Of a DNA stretch of 64,000 bases, positions 21,041 through 31,456 are shown one piece after another. The translations under genes and the position numbers were made by a program. Source of the DNA: Blepharisma japonicum (lineage: Eukaryota > Ciliophora > Heterotrichea > Heterotrichida > Blepharismidae); assembly GCA_949751835.1 (NCBI GenBank), contig CATKHK010000027.1, forward strand, positions 124,001 to 188,000, read 5' to 3'. How positions within the stretch are numbered: the first letter of the stretch is position 1; each line of letters starts with the position of its first letter. The notes beneath the pieces were generated by a model. The model was given only the letters and a program-made list of their open reading frames with translations. It searched no databases and was not told the DNA's origin.

Positions 21041-21566
21041 TACGTAATAGAATAAATACAGTTTTGCGTACTTGTTGATAAATATGTATCTCCGATTATT
21101 ATATAAGAGAGAAATAACGAAACTAATACAGAGTGTTTAAGAATGAATTAAAAAATGAGAAAGAAAAATTCTGATTGTTTTTAAAAACATTTAGCTTGAA
21201 ATTGCGCATATCTCATAGATTTAAAAAAAATTAGCTCTCAATTATTAAATATCTCAAGGATATTTCAAAATTTAAAATAGGGTAAGGATCTTGAGATTTT
21301 TGAATTCTAATTTAAATCCAAAATTAAAGAATAAGAACGATTTAACGAATTAATTTTTCTCAAACAAATTTTGAAAATAAAATTAATAAAAGAATGCTGA
21401 AGCTTTAATTGACGTTGTCAAATAATCTTTCTTTATATAGACTTTAGCTATTAAATAATATGAAAAACACTAACTATTTCAAAATTGCTAACAAAAATAT
21501 TGAATCAAATATAACTGATGATAAAAGAATTCCATAAAACTGATCCTCTAACTTTTTTCTTAAAAA
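21041..21566. other. AT-rich intergenic region
   Basis: About 525 bp between two plus-strand genes; no open frame, tRNA or repeat recognised. Confidence 0.5.
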
Positions 21567-23315
21567 ATGGATAAAATAGACCTGCCTCAGCATTCCCATA
21601 TCAATGTCGACGGAGTGACATTTTTCAGCAACTTTGATTCAGGAAACCTTGCAAGAGCAGTAAGAACAGGAATTGGCCAAGTATCATATATTTAGTACGA
21701 AATTTGAATTGCGGCTGACGCAGCTCACAGAGGATATAATAGCTACAGAGTTTGATTTAATTTTGGAATCAGAGGACTAAGAAAAGGAACTTTATTGAAA
21801 TTAACAATCATGAACATGAGTAACATAAGAATCCTTGCGTCACAAAATTATAGGCCTGTATGAAGAGCAATTCCAGAGCAGACACAATGGCAGCGAATAA
21901 TTACAGAATGCTCTTATGAAAATAATTTTGCAACTTTATTCAAATTGTCATGGACAATGGAATACACATATGAGAACAGTGATTTATATTTTGCCTTTGC
22001 TCCTCCTTACCCATACTCAGAAATCATGAAAACCATTGATTTTTTTGAAAATGTGTGTCCTGCTGACTCATTATTTTACAGAGAAACTTTAGTTAGAAGT
22101 CTCGACAATCTTAACGTCGAAGTTATCACAATCTCAAACAGAGAAAATTTCCAAAACCAAAGAGAAGAAAAAATCCCTTATCTTTTCCCCTCACAAATGC
22201 CAAGACCTTTCAAGGCTAAAAAACCCATAATTTTTATCAGCGCCAGAGTCCATCCTGGAGAAACTCCAGGCTCGTTTATATTAGATGGATTTTTGCAAGC
22301 TTTATTAAGCCAAGACATAAGAGGATTTATGTTGAGGAAAAATTATGTTTTCAAAATTATTCCTGTTTTAAATCCAGATGGAGTACGCAGAGGCCATTTT
22401 AGGGTCGACCAAAATGCTGTAAACTTAAACAGATGCTATGAGTCCCCTTCATTTGTAGACCAGCCAACTATTTATGCTGCAAAAGTTTATTTTGAGTATC
22501 TGCATAAAGAAGGAGGGATTGACATTTATTTGGATTTCCACGCCCACAACTCAAAACGAGGCTGCTTTGTGTATGGAAATTGTTTACCTCCAGAAAAACA
22601 AATAGAAAATGAATTATTTGCAAAAATAATTGAGCTGAATTCCCCTTTTTTCGATTTCAATGAATGCGATTTTAGTGAAAAAAGTATGACTTCAAAAGAC
22701 CCAAAAGACCATTTTAATAAAGAAGGAAGCGGTAGAGTATCATTCTATAAGACAGTCGGTATAATTTGTAGTTATACAGTAGAATGTGCATATAATGTTC
22801 CTCTTCCTCTGCATACAGTGTCCCCATTAGTCAACATTAAAACAGGGAGGAGATTATCAGAGTCTTTAAATTATATATTGACGCCTGATAGTATAGATCT
22901 CTATAATCGTGCTTTTTTCAATGATATTGGTTCAGCTGTAGCATTTACTATTTTAGACTACACCAATATAAATCCAATCACAAGAATACCTACTAGTGAG
23001 TTTAAAAATTTAGAAGCAATTAAAGCTTATTTAGAAATAAAACAGCATCTTCCGAACAAAGGAAGAGGTCCTGTAAGAAGAAGCCTTTCAAGAAATGATC
23101 CAAAAGTGAAGCAGCTTGAAACAAAAATTATCCCACAGAAGCTTGCTGGAATTGCCAAGCGACAAATACACAAAATGAAAATTGTGAGTCCTATGTTTTC
23201 TGATAGGAATGCCACAAGTGTAGGAGCAATAAGGTCGAAAAAGAGACTTGGGTTGCTTTTACATAGAGGGAAGCCTAATAATGCAGATCTACAGATTGCA
23301 TTGGCTAACAAATAA
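21567..23315 (+). CDS. Cytosolic carboxypeptidase 5-like tubulin deglutamylase (M14), one 15-nt intron
   Basis: 577 residues: exon 1 21567-21680, intron 21681-21695, exon 2 21696-23315. The start FFSNFDSGNLARAV is the signature of the CCP N-terminal domain and closest to CCP5/AGBL5. The zinc carboxypeptidase core has HPGE (His224, Glu227), NPDGVRRGHFR, VNLNRCY, DFHAHNSKRGCFVYGN (His320) and the catalytic Glu401 in YTVECAYN. CCP5 removes branch-point glutamates from polyglutamylated tubulin, which matters for cilia. Several Trp in the N-terminal domain are TGA-coded. The C-terminal 100 residues are basic and poorly conserved, as is usual. Confidence 0.9.
21681..21695 (+). other. 15-nt intron (CCP5-like gene)
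   Basis: GTATCATATATTTAG, phase 0. It carries an in-frame TAG; removal joins ARAVRTGIGQ to YEIWIAADAAH, restoring the CCP N-terminal domain. Confidence 0.9.
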
Positions 23316-23382
23316 TGATATATTTCTTTATATGATTTTCCCATTTTATATAATTTTTTATTAAATTTATATAATTTCTAGC

Positions 23383-24444
23383 ATGTCTGTGATCGTAAAT
23401 ATCTCCAATGAAGATCCTGCATTTGAGCTGCTGAGAATCACAAAAGGGCTTATCAACACAGAATCAATTAAAGACAAGTGGATTGTCCACTCAAAGGTTG
23501 TAAAAGTTGAAAAAGTCCTAAAAATCATCTTTGACCAGATTCAGAATCTCCTTGAAGGGAACGATTCAGATGTCCAAGGCCGCTTTACATTAATTTCGTT
23601 TTTACTAAATTCAAGAAAAAATAATGAGCTTACTTTATCGCTGATCAGAAATTTATCAACTCTTACAGAACAAAGAAGAGCAGCTATGCAGGCTCTTTCA
23701 CTTCTTTATGATGCAATTCCAGAAGGTTTTTTGAAGTTTGCTATATTCAAAGCTATTGTCTCACAAGCTAAAGATGCCGATCTATTAAACATGATTTTGC
23801 CTCACCTGCAGAAAATCGAAAATTTCAGCAAAGAATGGAATGCAGTCAGCTCAGAAGAAAAACAAGAATTTTATTGGGAAATCTCCAAATTGCCTATCAA
23901 TGAGCAATTAAAAGCAAAATTTATAAAGATGCTAATATCAGAGACTTCTGAACTTCCTCATGAGCACTTCGAAGAAGCTTTTTCTCAATTAATTTCTTAT
24001 TCTGATGCTTCAGAAATAGGCTCTATTCTTCAGCTTCCTTGTATTCACAAAATATATGGTCATTTTGCTGAGCTTGTAAAAATTTTGCAAGAAGTTTCAG
24101 TGTCAAAATACCTTCAATTTAAAGAGCATCATGAGGAATATTTAGAATCCAAAAATTTTAACGCAGAAAAATGCCTTGACACTATACGAGTTTTAGCGTT
24201 ATGTGATCTTGCTAAGCAGCATGAAGAATTTACATATGCAGAAGCTGCTGAACATTTGAAAGTAAGTGAAGATGAAATTGATGAATGAGTCGTTAAGTCA
24301 GTGACCTTTAATTTGCTGGATGCAAGGATTGATGAGGTTGAAAAGAAAATAAGAGCGACTAAAAATACCAGTGATCAAAGTGGAAAATATTGGGAAAATA
24401 TTGGAAATTTGTTGGAAAATTGGGAAAGGAATTTAAATAAATAA
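23383..24444 (+). CDS. EIF3M: Translation initiation factor eIF3 subunit M (PCI domain)
   Basis: 353 residues, one TGA (Trp) at 24286. The helical N-terminal half (VQGRFTLISFLLNSRKNNEL, LIRNLSTLTEQRRAAMQALSLLYD) and the C-terminal PCI winged helix (LDTIRVLALCDLAKQHEEFTYAEAAEHLKV) match eIF3m. The tail after the TGA (VTFNLLDARIDEVEKKI, YWENIGNLLENWERNL) corresponds to the final strand and helix (family form W..LY..L..W...L). eIF3 organises the 43S pre-initiation complex. CSN7 of the signalosome is the nearest relative, but the C-terminal W-E-NIGNLLENWERNL motif favours eIF3m. Confidence 0.87.
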
Positions 24445-24650
24445 GCTTTTTATAAGCATTTTTTTTGGATTTAAATGATTAAATTAAGGGGATAAGGAAT
24501 ATTTTTAAGAGTTTGACATATTAGCTATTCGATTTTTATTGCTATTACAATCTTAACAATAATGATTTTTATGACAGAATGTAGATGAATTTTATACTTT
24601 TTCATGTTTTACTATTTTATTTAAAATCAAATAAGAATATTTAAGTTTTC

Positions 24651-25283
24651 CTAGAATGGCGACTTAGTGTGAAGCAAAGCAAAGCAATTCGGGCACCTGT
24701 GAATGACATCCATACATTGAGGCATGCAGAAAGGTAAGCAGCTACAAGGCCAGAAAACGCAAAAAATAATCAGGCAGAATATCCAAGTCATTGCCCCTGG
24801 TTGATTTCTAATAATAGTTAAAACGTTTTTATTGCAAGTTGGGCAATAAGCTTGCTGTGGAGTATTTCCCCAACTGGTAGTTTGCACTGGTGGAGCTTGG
24901 CGTCCTTGGCCTTGGCCTTGGCCTTCTTGGATAATGATAATTGGGGTTGGATTTGGATTAAAATTTGGGTTTGGATTTGGGTTAAAATTTGGGTTTTGAT
25001 TTGGGTTAAAATTTACGTTCGGATTATTAGGATATCCAGGTTGATTCATTCCAGGCTGACCATAACCAGGCTGGCCATAACCAGGCTGACCATAACCAGG
25101 CTGACCATACCCAGGCTGCCCTCCGCCTTGTTGAAAGTTCGGAGGAGGATTAGGATTATATGGATAGCCTGAATTTTGAGCTTGATTTGGGTAATTTGCT
25201 TGATCAGGGTTGGCCGGATATGTAGCTGCTTGTAAATTCTCTTGATTTGGAAGCAGAGCTTGATTGGGGTTATTTGGTTCCAT
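24651..25283 (-). CDS. LITAF-domain membrane protein with Pro/Gln/Asn-rich repeats
   Basis: 210 residues. The first 135 are low complexity: four to five tandem GYGQP units and NFNPNPNP runs. The C-terminal LITAF domain has CPTC (about 144-147), a hydrophobic in-plane helix with Cys and Trp (TWIFCLIIFCVFWPCSCLPF), and HRCPNC (about 197-202), the two half-zinc knuckles that bracket a monotopic membrane helix. LITAF proteins act at late endosomes in sorting. The repetitive N-terminus resembles the PPxY-like Pro-rich arms of the family, although no clear PPxY is present. Confidence 0.85.
   Translation of the reverse strand: MEPNNPNQALLPNQENLQAATYPANPDQANYPNQAQNSGYPYNPNPPPNFQQGGGQPGYGQPGYGQPGYGQPGYGQPGMNQPGYPNNPNVNFNPNQNPNFNPNPNPNFNPNPTPIIIIQEGQGQGQGRQAPPVQTTSWGNTPQQAYCPTCNKNVLTIIRNQPGAMTWIFCLIIFCVFWPCSCLPFCMPQCMDVIHRCPNCFALLHTKSPF
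25051..25120 (-). repeat. 15-bp tandem coding repeat (GYGQP units)
   Basis: Unit CCAGGCTGACCATAA (plus strand) at 25051, 25066, 25081 and 25096, then a partial copy, with one or two mismatches per unit. It encodes the GYGQP pentapeptides of the LITAF-domain protein. Near-identity suggests recent expansion. Confidence 0.9.
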
Positions 25284-25727
25284 ATTTTACTCCACAATAT
25301 CTGCTTTAATATTCGAATTAAAATTTCTCTTTTTACGAATATAATTTACACTTGATATAAACTTTATTATAAAGCGTATAAATTTTTTCTAAGATTATTT
25401 AATTTATAGAAATTGAAGTTAACTGATTAGTTTTAATTTTAAAATATTTTTGGGTCTAAAATGACTTCTGCAATTTTGTGGCTAATTAAAGCTTGTAGCT
25501 ATAGATTATATGCTTTAAGTTAAGAGTGTTAAGATATAGTTTTGAGTTATTTTTATCATAAGGATTGTATGGATAATTTCTAATTCAAACTATTTGAAAA
25601 TTCTATATAAATTTATAAAAATTCTAAAATTTAATTAATTATTAATCATCAAGTCAAAATCTTTATTCACAGTAGTGGTTTTGAAATAATTATTATTGAT
25701 TACAAGTTTATAAATTAGAATAAAGTA
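25284..25727. other. AT-rich divergent intergenic region
   Basis: About 440 bp between divergent genes; only trivial open frames (longest about 20 codons). Confidence 0.5.
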
Positions 25728-28382
25728 ATGAAAGTTGAAATTTCTCAAGGAAACATTGGTAGCATAATAGAAAATTATAGCCTAGAAAATAGGGAATTAC
25801 ATGAGACATTGCCTATACCCTGGTTATATCAATTACAGTCACAAAATTTAATTCTCAGTTGTTGGGGCAAGCTTAAGAGTATTAGAATGCAAAATGATAT
25901 TGAAAAAAGATATGTGTTAAGCATAAATCGAAACTTAGAATTTTTTGCAAATAATTCTATTATATCTCTATTCTATTTTCACAATTGACAGCAAAGCAAT
26001 AAGATTAAATGTCTAAAAGATATACATTATCAGATATGAAGTATCATTGCAAAAGATATTCCCAGCTGAACTCTAGCTAAAAGCATAAAAGCTTCCTATT
26101 TTAACTCAATTGATCTCTCCAGCTTTTATTCTAGCCTAGAAAAATGTAAATCTTTTTTTACATCAGATCTTCAAGAAATACTTTTTAATATCGTTATCTT
26201 ATCAAAGGATTTTCCCGAAATAGCAAGAGCTGCAAGCAATGCAGTTACTATTTTAAACAAGCTTAGATATTCATTTAACAATAAAGACTTGCAAGCAATA
26301 AATGCCCCCTACGCTGATTTTTCTCATACCAATTTAATAAACATATCTTTGAAAAACAGTGATCTCAGATCAGCAAATTTTTCACAATCTCACCTGCACA
26401 AAGTTAATTTTGCCAAATGTAACTTAGAAAACGCAAAATTTTGACCCCAAAAACAAGTTTTAAGTCATAGAAAAATTGTGAAATATTTTGATATTTCTTC
26501 TTGTGGGAAGTACTTAGCAGCCTTTGGACGAGATGAAGAAATAGTAATAAATGTATGAGAATTAGAGTCTGATAAGCTCATAAAAGAGATTCAATGTAAA
26601 GAGGAATCAAGATGGCTTTGATTGCTACGGTTTTCGCCATGTGGGAACTATATTTCTATGATAAAATCAGGAATACTTACTTTATTTGAGATCTGAAATG
26701 ATTCTGAGGAAATTAAATTTGAAGGGTTTTATGCTGATGCTCTTTGCTTTGATTTTTCGCCATGTAAAACTTATATTGCAGCTGGAAGTAAGAATAATAT
26801 TATCAGAGTTTGGGATATAAAAAGCAAAAAGCTGACTCATGAACTATCTGGCCATATAAAGAAAGTTGTCAAAGTCTCATTTTCCGCATGCAGCAAATTT
26901 CTATATTCAATTAGCAATGACCAATATATTCTTATTTGAAATCTTAATGCAAAAGATACTATGATTTCATATTATAATAAAAATAACAAATTAAAATATC
27001 ACAAAAAGAAAGCTAAGCGACTTGTTAAACGCATTAAGTATGATAAAGACGATGAAATTATAGCGCTCATACCCTCTAACTGCAGAAAATTTTTGATTCT
27101 TGCTACATCAGCAAGGATCTTAATATGAAATATAAATTTAGGAGAAAAAAATTTTCTTTATAACTGAAATAATCTTGAAGAAGTTTTTTATAATATGCAT
27201 AATATACTTGTTTTTAAAAAAGATGATGGAGCAATAGTGACTTTCGATATAGAGACACAAAATTTTGTGTGCACTACTTTTTGTCGCTCAATTAAATTTG
27301 GTAGGAAGCTTGCAATTTTGCCAGGATGAAAATCAATAGCCGTAGCAAACGAAATAAAAGGCATTTCAATTTTAGATATTAATGACGAAACCTGTAGCAT
27401 GTCGACTACGAAATATAACTATACTGTAAACTGTATCTCTTTTTCTCCATGTGACAATTTTTTGGTCACATATTCTAGAGATGCCTTGATTGAACTGTGA
27501 GATTTAAAATCACATAAAATTATAAAGCAAATAGAGGATTCTCCTTACTCTGCAGCTAAAGTCATTATGTATTCACCTTACGGTAGCTGTATAGTAGCAT
27601 CTATGGATAATTATATTAATGTATACTCTCCAGATCTAAATTTCATTCAAAAATTTTCAGACGATAGTGAAATTATTACAGCTATAGCTATATCACCTGA
27701 TGAAAAATACATTATGTGCTGAAAAAATAATTATAAAATCACTCTCTGAAAAATAAATAATCTGGAAAAACCTATAGAGAAAGTTTGCTATCTTAAAACA
27801 CCAAAAAATCAGATGATTTATTTTGGCTTTTTAAATTTCAAAGAAATGATAGTCTTTTATGAGCATGAAAAACGCATTTGAATGTGGAGTATTGAGAAAA
27901 AGAGATTTATTGATATTTTGCAAATCAAGTCTGATGAAAATTTTATATCGCAGGTTTGTATTTGAAATAATTTTTTGGCTTATACCTTAGAAAATCCTTC
28001 AAATGTTTTTCTATACAATTATAATTCTCCTACATGAGAAGTAGTTTTACCTCCACTTAGTGATAGAAAAAAATCTCAAGATTCTAAGTTTCAATGGCAA
28101 GATTTTAATACAATCTTAAATAAAGGAAGCAGTACCTATAGTTTGCTTAAATTTTCTCCACTTGGAACCTATTTTGCAGCTTTGTATAAAAGATGAACTG
28201 ATGATAAATTTATAAATGAAATTCGTATATGGCAGGTTAAAAACAAAGAGTTTTTAACTAGCATTAAGGAGAATACCTACTTAATTACTTGTTTTGAGTT
28301 TTCTCCTTGTGAGAATATTATTGTTGCTGGCATCTCAAATTCAACACTTAAATTTTGGGATTTTAAGAATATTAATACATAG
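25728..28382 (+). CDS. WD40-repeat protein with internal pentapeptide repeats
   Basis: 884 residues in a single frame if TGA is Trp; 18 of its 26 Trp codons are TGA and 8 are TGG. Residues about 190-240 are a pentapeptide-repeat block (NAPYADFSHTNLINISLKNS, SANFSQSHLHKVNFAKCNLE). From about 250 to the end come many WD40 repeats with the expected FSPC..YIA and IW/VWD motifs, for example RFSPCGNYISM, IIRVWDIKS, CISFSPCDNFLVTYSRD, ELWDLKS and CFEFSPCENIIVAG ... KFWDFK, probably two propellers. Several WD dipeptides (LIWN, ELWD) are TGA-coded, strong independent proof of the code. The N-terminal 190 residues are unrecognised. Function is likely scaffolding. Confidence 0.88.
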
Positions 28383-28528
28383 GAAAAAACAATTAAAAAA
28401 GTAGAAAATAAATAATATGGCTTTGAAAATGAATAAAAATAATTAATTACTCCAATAAGCAAATTTATAGTATTTATACTGATTATATTGATTATATTGA
28501 TTGAAAAACTTCTTCTTGCATAAACTAT

Positions 28529-28681
28529 CTATTTCTTGTAGTAATAGAAGTCACTTGGCCCTCAAAATGTTTCAATTTTTGAAACTTGGTAAGATAAAAG
28601 AGGGCGTTTTAGCTTGCGCATATCAATAATAAGCTCTCTGTGGTCATAATTCATCCTGAATTCTTGAAATGTATAAACCAT
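28529..28681 (-). CDS. Small ORF (50 residues) directly behind CDC73
   Basis: Reads from ATG at 28681 to TAG at 28529 with one TGA Trp (ETFWGPSDFYYYKK). The start lies 5 bp after the CDC73 stop on the same strand, behind two TAA codons in a row. Composition is coding-like (MVYTFQEFRMNYDHRELIID) rather than spacer-like. No family recognised; it could be a small mitochondrial or complex subunit. It may be expressed from a promoter inside CDC73 or from a bicistronic message. Confidence 0.5.
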
Positions 28682-28686
28682 ATTTA

Positions 28687-29742
28687 TTATCTAGATTTAT
28701 TATATCTCGGCGAAAACAAGAATTTCTCAAATTCAGCCCAAAACTCATTCTGAATAGTACGATCCATATGTCTTTTGTTTCTATTAATCAGCAGTTGCTT
28801 TACATTCCATTTTTTCACATTTTCATCAGCAGGGACATCATGATATTTCATATAAAATCCACGGACTGACAAAAACAGCTGAACCAAGTCATTTCCCAAA
28901 GGCCAGTCTTTGAATTGATATCTTGGTCCTTGTACAAAAACAGCTGCAACCCTTCTCCAGTGATTTTTATTAAACGTCAATGTTTGGTCGTATATTTCAA
29001 AATTAACAATTTTGTCCCTGACTTTTCTCGTGAACATTACAGGTTGCATTACAGCATAATCCTGAATATCTTCCATATAAATTCCTTTATCCAAAAACTG
29101 CAGAGCATTATACAAGCACAAATTTCCAGGGCTTGGATTAGAAGGAACCAAAATAATTGGGTGTGGTGGTATATCTTGTGATTTATGTGGTAGTTTTAGC
29201 ACCTCCTCTAAAAATGACAAATTGCTTGACTCTCTCTGCCGCTTTCTGTTTTTCACTGACTCATTGCAATACGTCAGCAAGTATTTATAACTTACATTTG
29301 GGGTCTGCAGAATGCTTTCTTTAGTGCACAAAGGCCGCTCCAATGTTTCTCTAGCCGCAGCACGCCTTTCTTCTTTTACCTCCTCTCTGCTTGTTTTTTT
29401 GATAAGGGTACTTGCTCTCAGTTCTTCATCAATAGCTTCTGATGTATCAGATTCCCCTTTGAAGTAAGAAATAATTTCAGGCATATCTGGCCTAGAGACT
29501 AGATCTACGCCCATTTTTCCACAGTCCTTGATGTAGGTTTTGTAGTCTTTGTCAGAATTTTGTAAGTAGAACCATAGAGAACCGATGGTGTATTGTTTTG
29601 TTGTTTTTGGCTTTCACGCTGTTGGGTGGGAAAGAGGGACTTCGAGGTTCCCAAAATAAAGCTTTCCTCCGACGAAATCAATTTTCTTGTTGTTCATGAT
29701 GTAATCTCTGAGCAAAAGAATCGGGTCTTGGAAGTTTGCCAT
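28687..29742 (-). CDS. CDC73: CDC73/parafibromin, Paf1-complex subunit
   Basis: 351 residues, one TGA Trp (TAWKPKTT). The N-terminal part (LLLRDYIMNNKKIDFVGGKL, then LWFYLQN and VSRPDMPEIISYF) matches the conserved CDC73 N-terminus. The C-terminal Ras-like domain is clear: PIILVPSNPSPGNLCLYNAL, VMFTRKVRDKIVNFEIYD, HWRRVAAVFVQGPRYQFKDW and GFYMKYHD. The Paf1 complex travels with RNA polymerase II and promotes elongation and histone modification. The family C-terminal domain usually ends about here. The linker between domains is short, so the protein is smaller than the human one. Confidence 0.93.
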
Positions 29743-29894
29743 TATTTTTTATTATTAAGTTGATAATAAGAGTTTGAAAAGAAATTGGGAGCTAAATTTT
29801 AATATTAAATTAATTAAATTTAGTTCTCGTTAAGATATTTTGAGGTTTTTTTTGCTTATTCTATTTCTCAGTTTTATCAATTAATAATCTCAAA

Positions 29895-31184
29895 ATGGAC
29901 GCTTGTGAGAATTGCAAAAGATCAGACGTCGCTTTAATGCAGTGTAGTAGCTGCCATCGGGTTGCATACTGCTCTCAAGCCTGTCAAAAATCTAACTGAA
30001 AAGTCCACAAATTGATTTGTGATAACCCTAATCTAGTTCAATGGGATCCAGAACTTGTCGAGAATTTTCTAAATTTCATGATAGAAAGTATCGACATTTA
30101 CAAAATTTTGCTATTAATTGACCGCGTTGCTGCACAAAAATACCAAACCAAACTACATTCAAAGCCTTCTCACCATGATCACGACCATGGCCACGAAGAA
30201 CATGGATGTTCACACAAAGCCCACTCCATAGTATTAGATCAAGACTCCACAACTCTCGAAAAAGTCCTCGCTCAGGCAACTTCACGATCTCGTCTCTATG
30301 AACTTCTCCCAGCTGTTGCCCAACAAGCTGCAGATATTTTCAAAAATATAAAAGAAAAAGGCTTAAAAGATGGTCTTACAATGGACGAAGAAACTGAAAA
30401 ACAAGTATTAAAGCAACTAATGGAAGAAGCAATGTCAAGAAGAATTCAAACTGAAGTAAATTCCACCTATAGACAAGAAGAAGAAACCTTTAGCAAGCAG
30501 CCTATGCTTTTTGCTCATCCTTCAGGTTTCCAAGAGACAATAAACAAAGAGCTTGATTTATTGACCCAAGATACTATGGAAAGTCTTATGACACGAGATT
30601 ATGCAATTCAAGACAATTTTCTTGACAATTATAATGTCACTGATAAACTTTTTGAGGAGTCTGAATATCTTGATTTTGATGGGAAATTTGAAGAGCTACT
30701 TTCACAAAAACTGAAGAAGTTAAGGACTGATAAGGTTTTGTGGATACCTAAAGATACACTTGATGCAAGTATTAAAGGAAAGCATGAAACTCCTCTGCAT
30801 TTATCTCTATCTTATTGTCATGCAATGCAGTCTTTATCAGACCATTTCTTTTCAATTCCATTTGAGCTTAATAAAAAGACAAATTTAAGCTTGCAAGTAA
30901 ATGATCGTATCTTGCTGGACTGTTTTTCTTTAAATACTTATCATTATGCACATATGGATAGTGGGTTTGGAAAAGATGACTCTGGGAAGAAAATCACCTG
31001 TATTTATATGATCACCAAAGGGTATGGAGAAAGAATAATTGTAGGGAATGAAGAAATTCCAGTAATTCATAATAGACTCATAATACTGAAGTCAAGAAAA
31101 GTGCAGATAACGGTGCCAGAGACTGCCCAGAAGTTCTTTTTAGCATATTATTTTATTTCTGGTCCATGTGATCCTTATCAATAA
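29895..31184 (+). CDS. MYND zinc finger plus prolyl-hydroxylase (EGLN/PHD)-like protein, active site degenerate
   Basis: 429 residues. An N-terminal MYND finger has all eight ligands (Cys4, 7, 17, 20, 26, 30, His38, Cys42); its conserved Trp35 is TGA-coded. A His-rich stretch lies at about residues 90-112 (HHDHDHGHEEHGCSHKAH). The C-terminal 110 residues resemble the double-stranded beta-helix of HIF prolyl hydroxylases: YHYAHMDSGFGKDDSGKKIT, then CIYMITKGYG and NRLIILKSRKVQITVPE. His353 and Asp355 form HxD, but the distal His (NPHE in PHD2) and, by my alignment, the 2-oxoglutarate Arg appear to be replaced. The pairing MYND + PHD is that of EGLN1. It may be a non-catalytic relative. Confidence 0.65.
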
Positions 31185-31207
31185 GTAATAATCATTATAA
31201 TAAGAAT

Positions 31208-31405
31208 ATGGAATATGAAAGAAGAATCGAGGATCTCAGAAAACTTGGAGAGCATGCAGGCGCAGAAGGAAATCATAAAGAAGATGAACAAGCTTATAGA
31301 GAAGGAGTTAAAGAAGGGTACGAAATTGGAATAAACCAAGGCAGAATAGAAGGAAGACAAAAAGCATTAGAAGACTTACAAGCAAGAAATTCAATGAATC
31401 CTTAA
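31208..31405 (+). CDS. Miniprotein with Yae1/Lto1-type deca-GX3 repeat
   Basis: 65 residues. The C-terminal half has Gly every fourth residue: YREGVKEGYEIGINQGRIEG. This is the deca-GX3 pattern of Yae1/Lto1 proteins, which hand the ABC protein Rli1 to the cytosolic iron-sulfur assembly machinery. It is far shorter than either family member and lacks the C-terminal Trp expected of Lto1, so the role is uncertain. It starts 23 bp after the MYND-PHD gene stop, same strand. Confidence 0.6.
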   Translation: MEYERRIEDLRKLGEHAGAEGNHKEDEQAYREGVKEGYEIGINQGRIEGRQKALEDLQARNSMNP

Positions 31406-31456
31406 TTATTTTACAGAATAAAGGTATCCATTATAATATTTAACTGAAATAATGCA

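Noticed and set aside
25051-25120. Short regular repeats reminiscent of a CRISPR array
   Set aside because: The 15-bp units are contiguous with no spacers and encode pentapeptides within a gene; this is a eukaryotic genome.
24852-25172. Open frame opposite the LITAF gene, with repeated Trp/Ile-rich pattern
   Set aside because: It is the antisense of the GYGQP and NFNPNP coding repeats; the repeat keeps all frames open, and only the minus-strand product has a recognisable domain.
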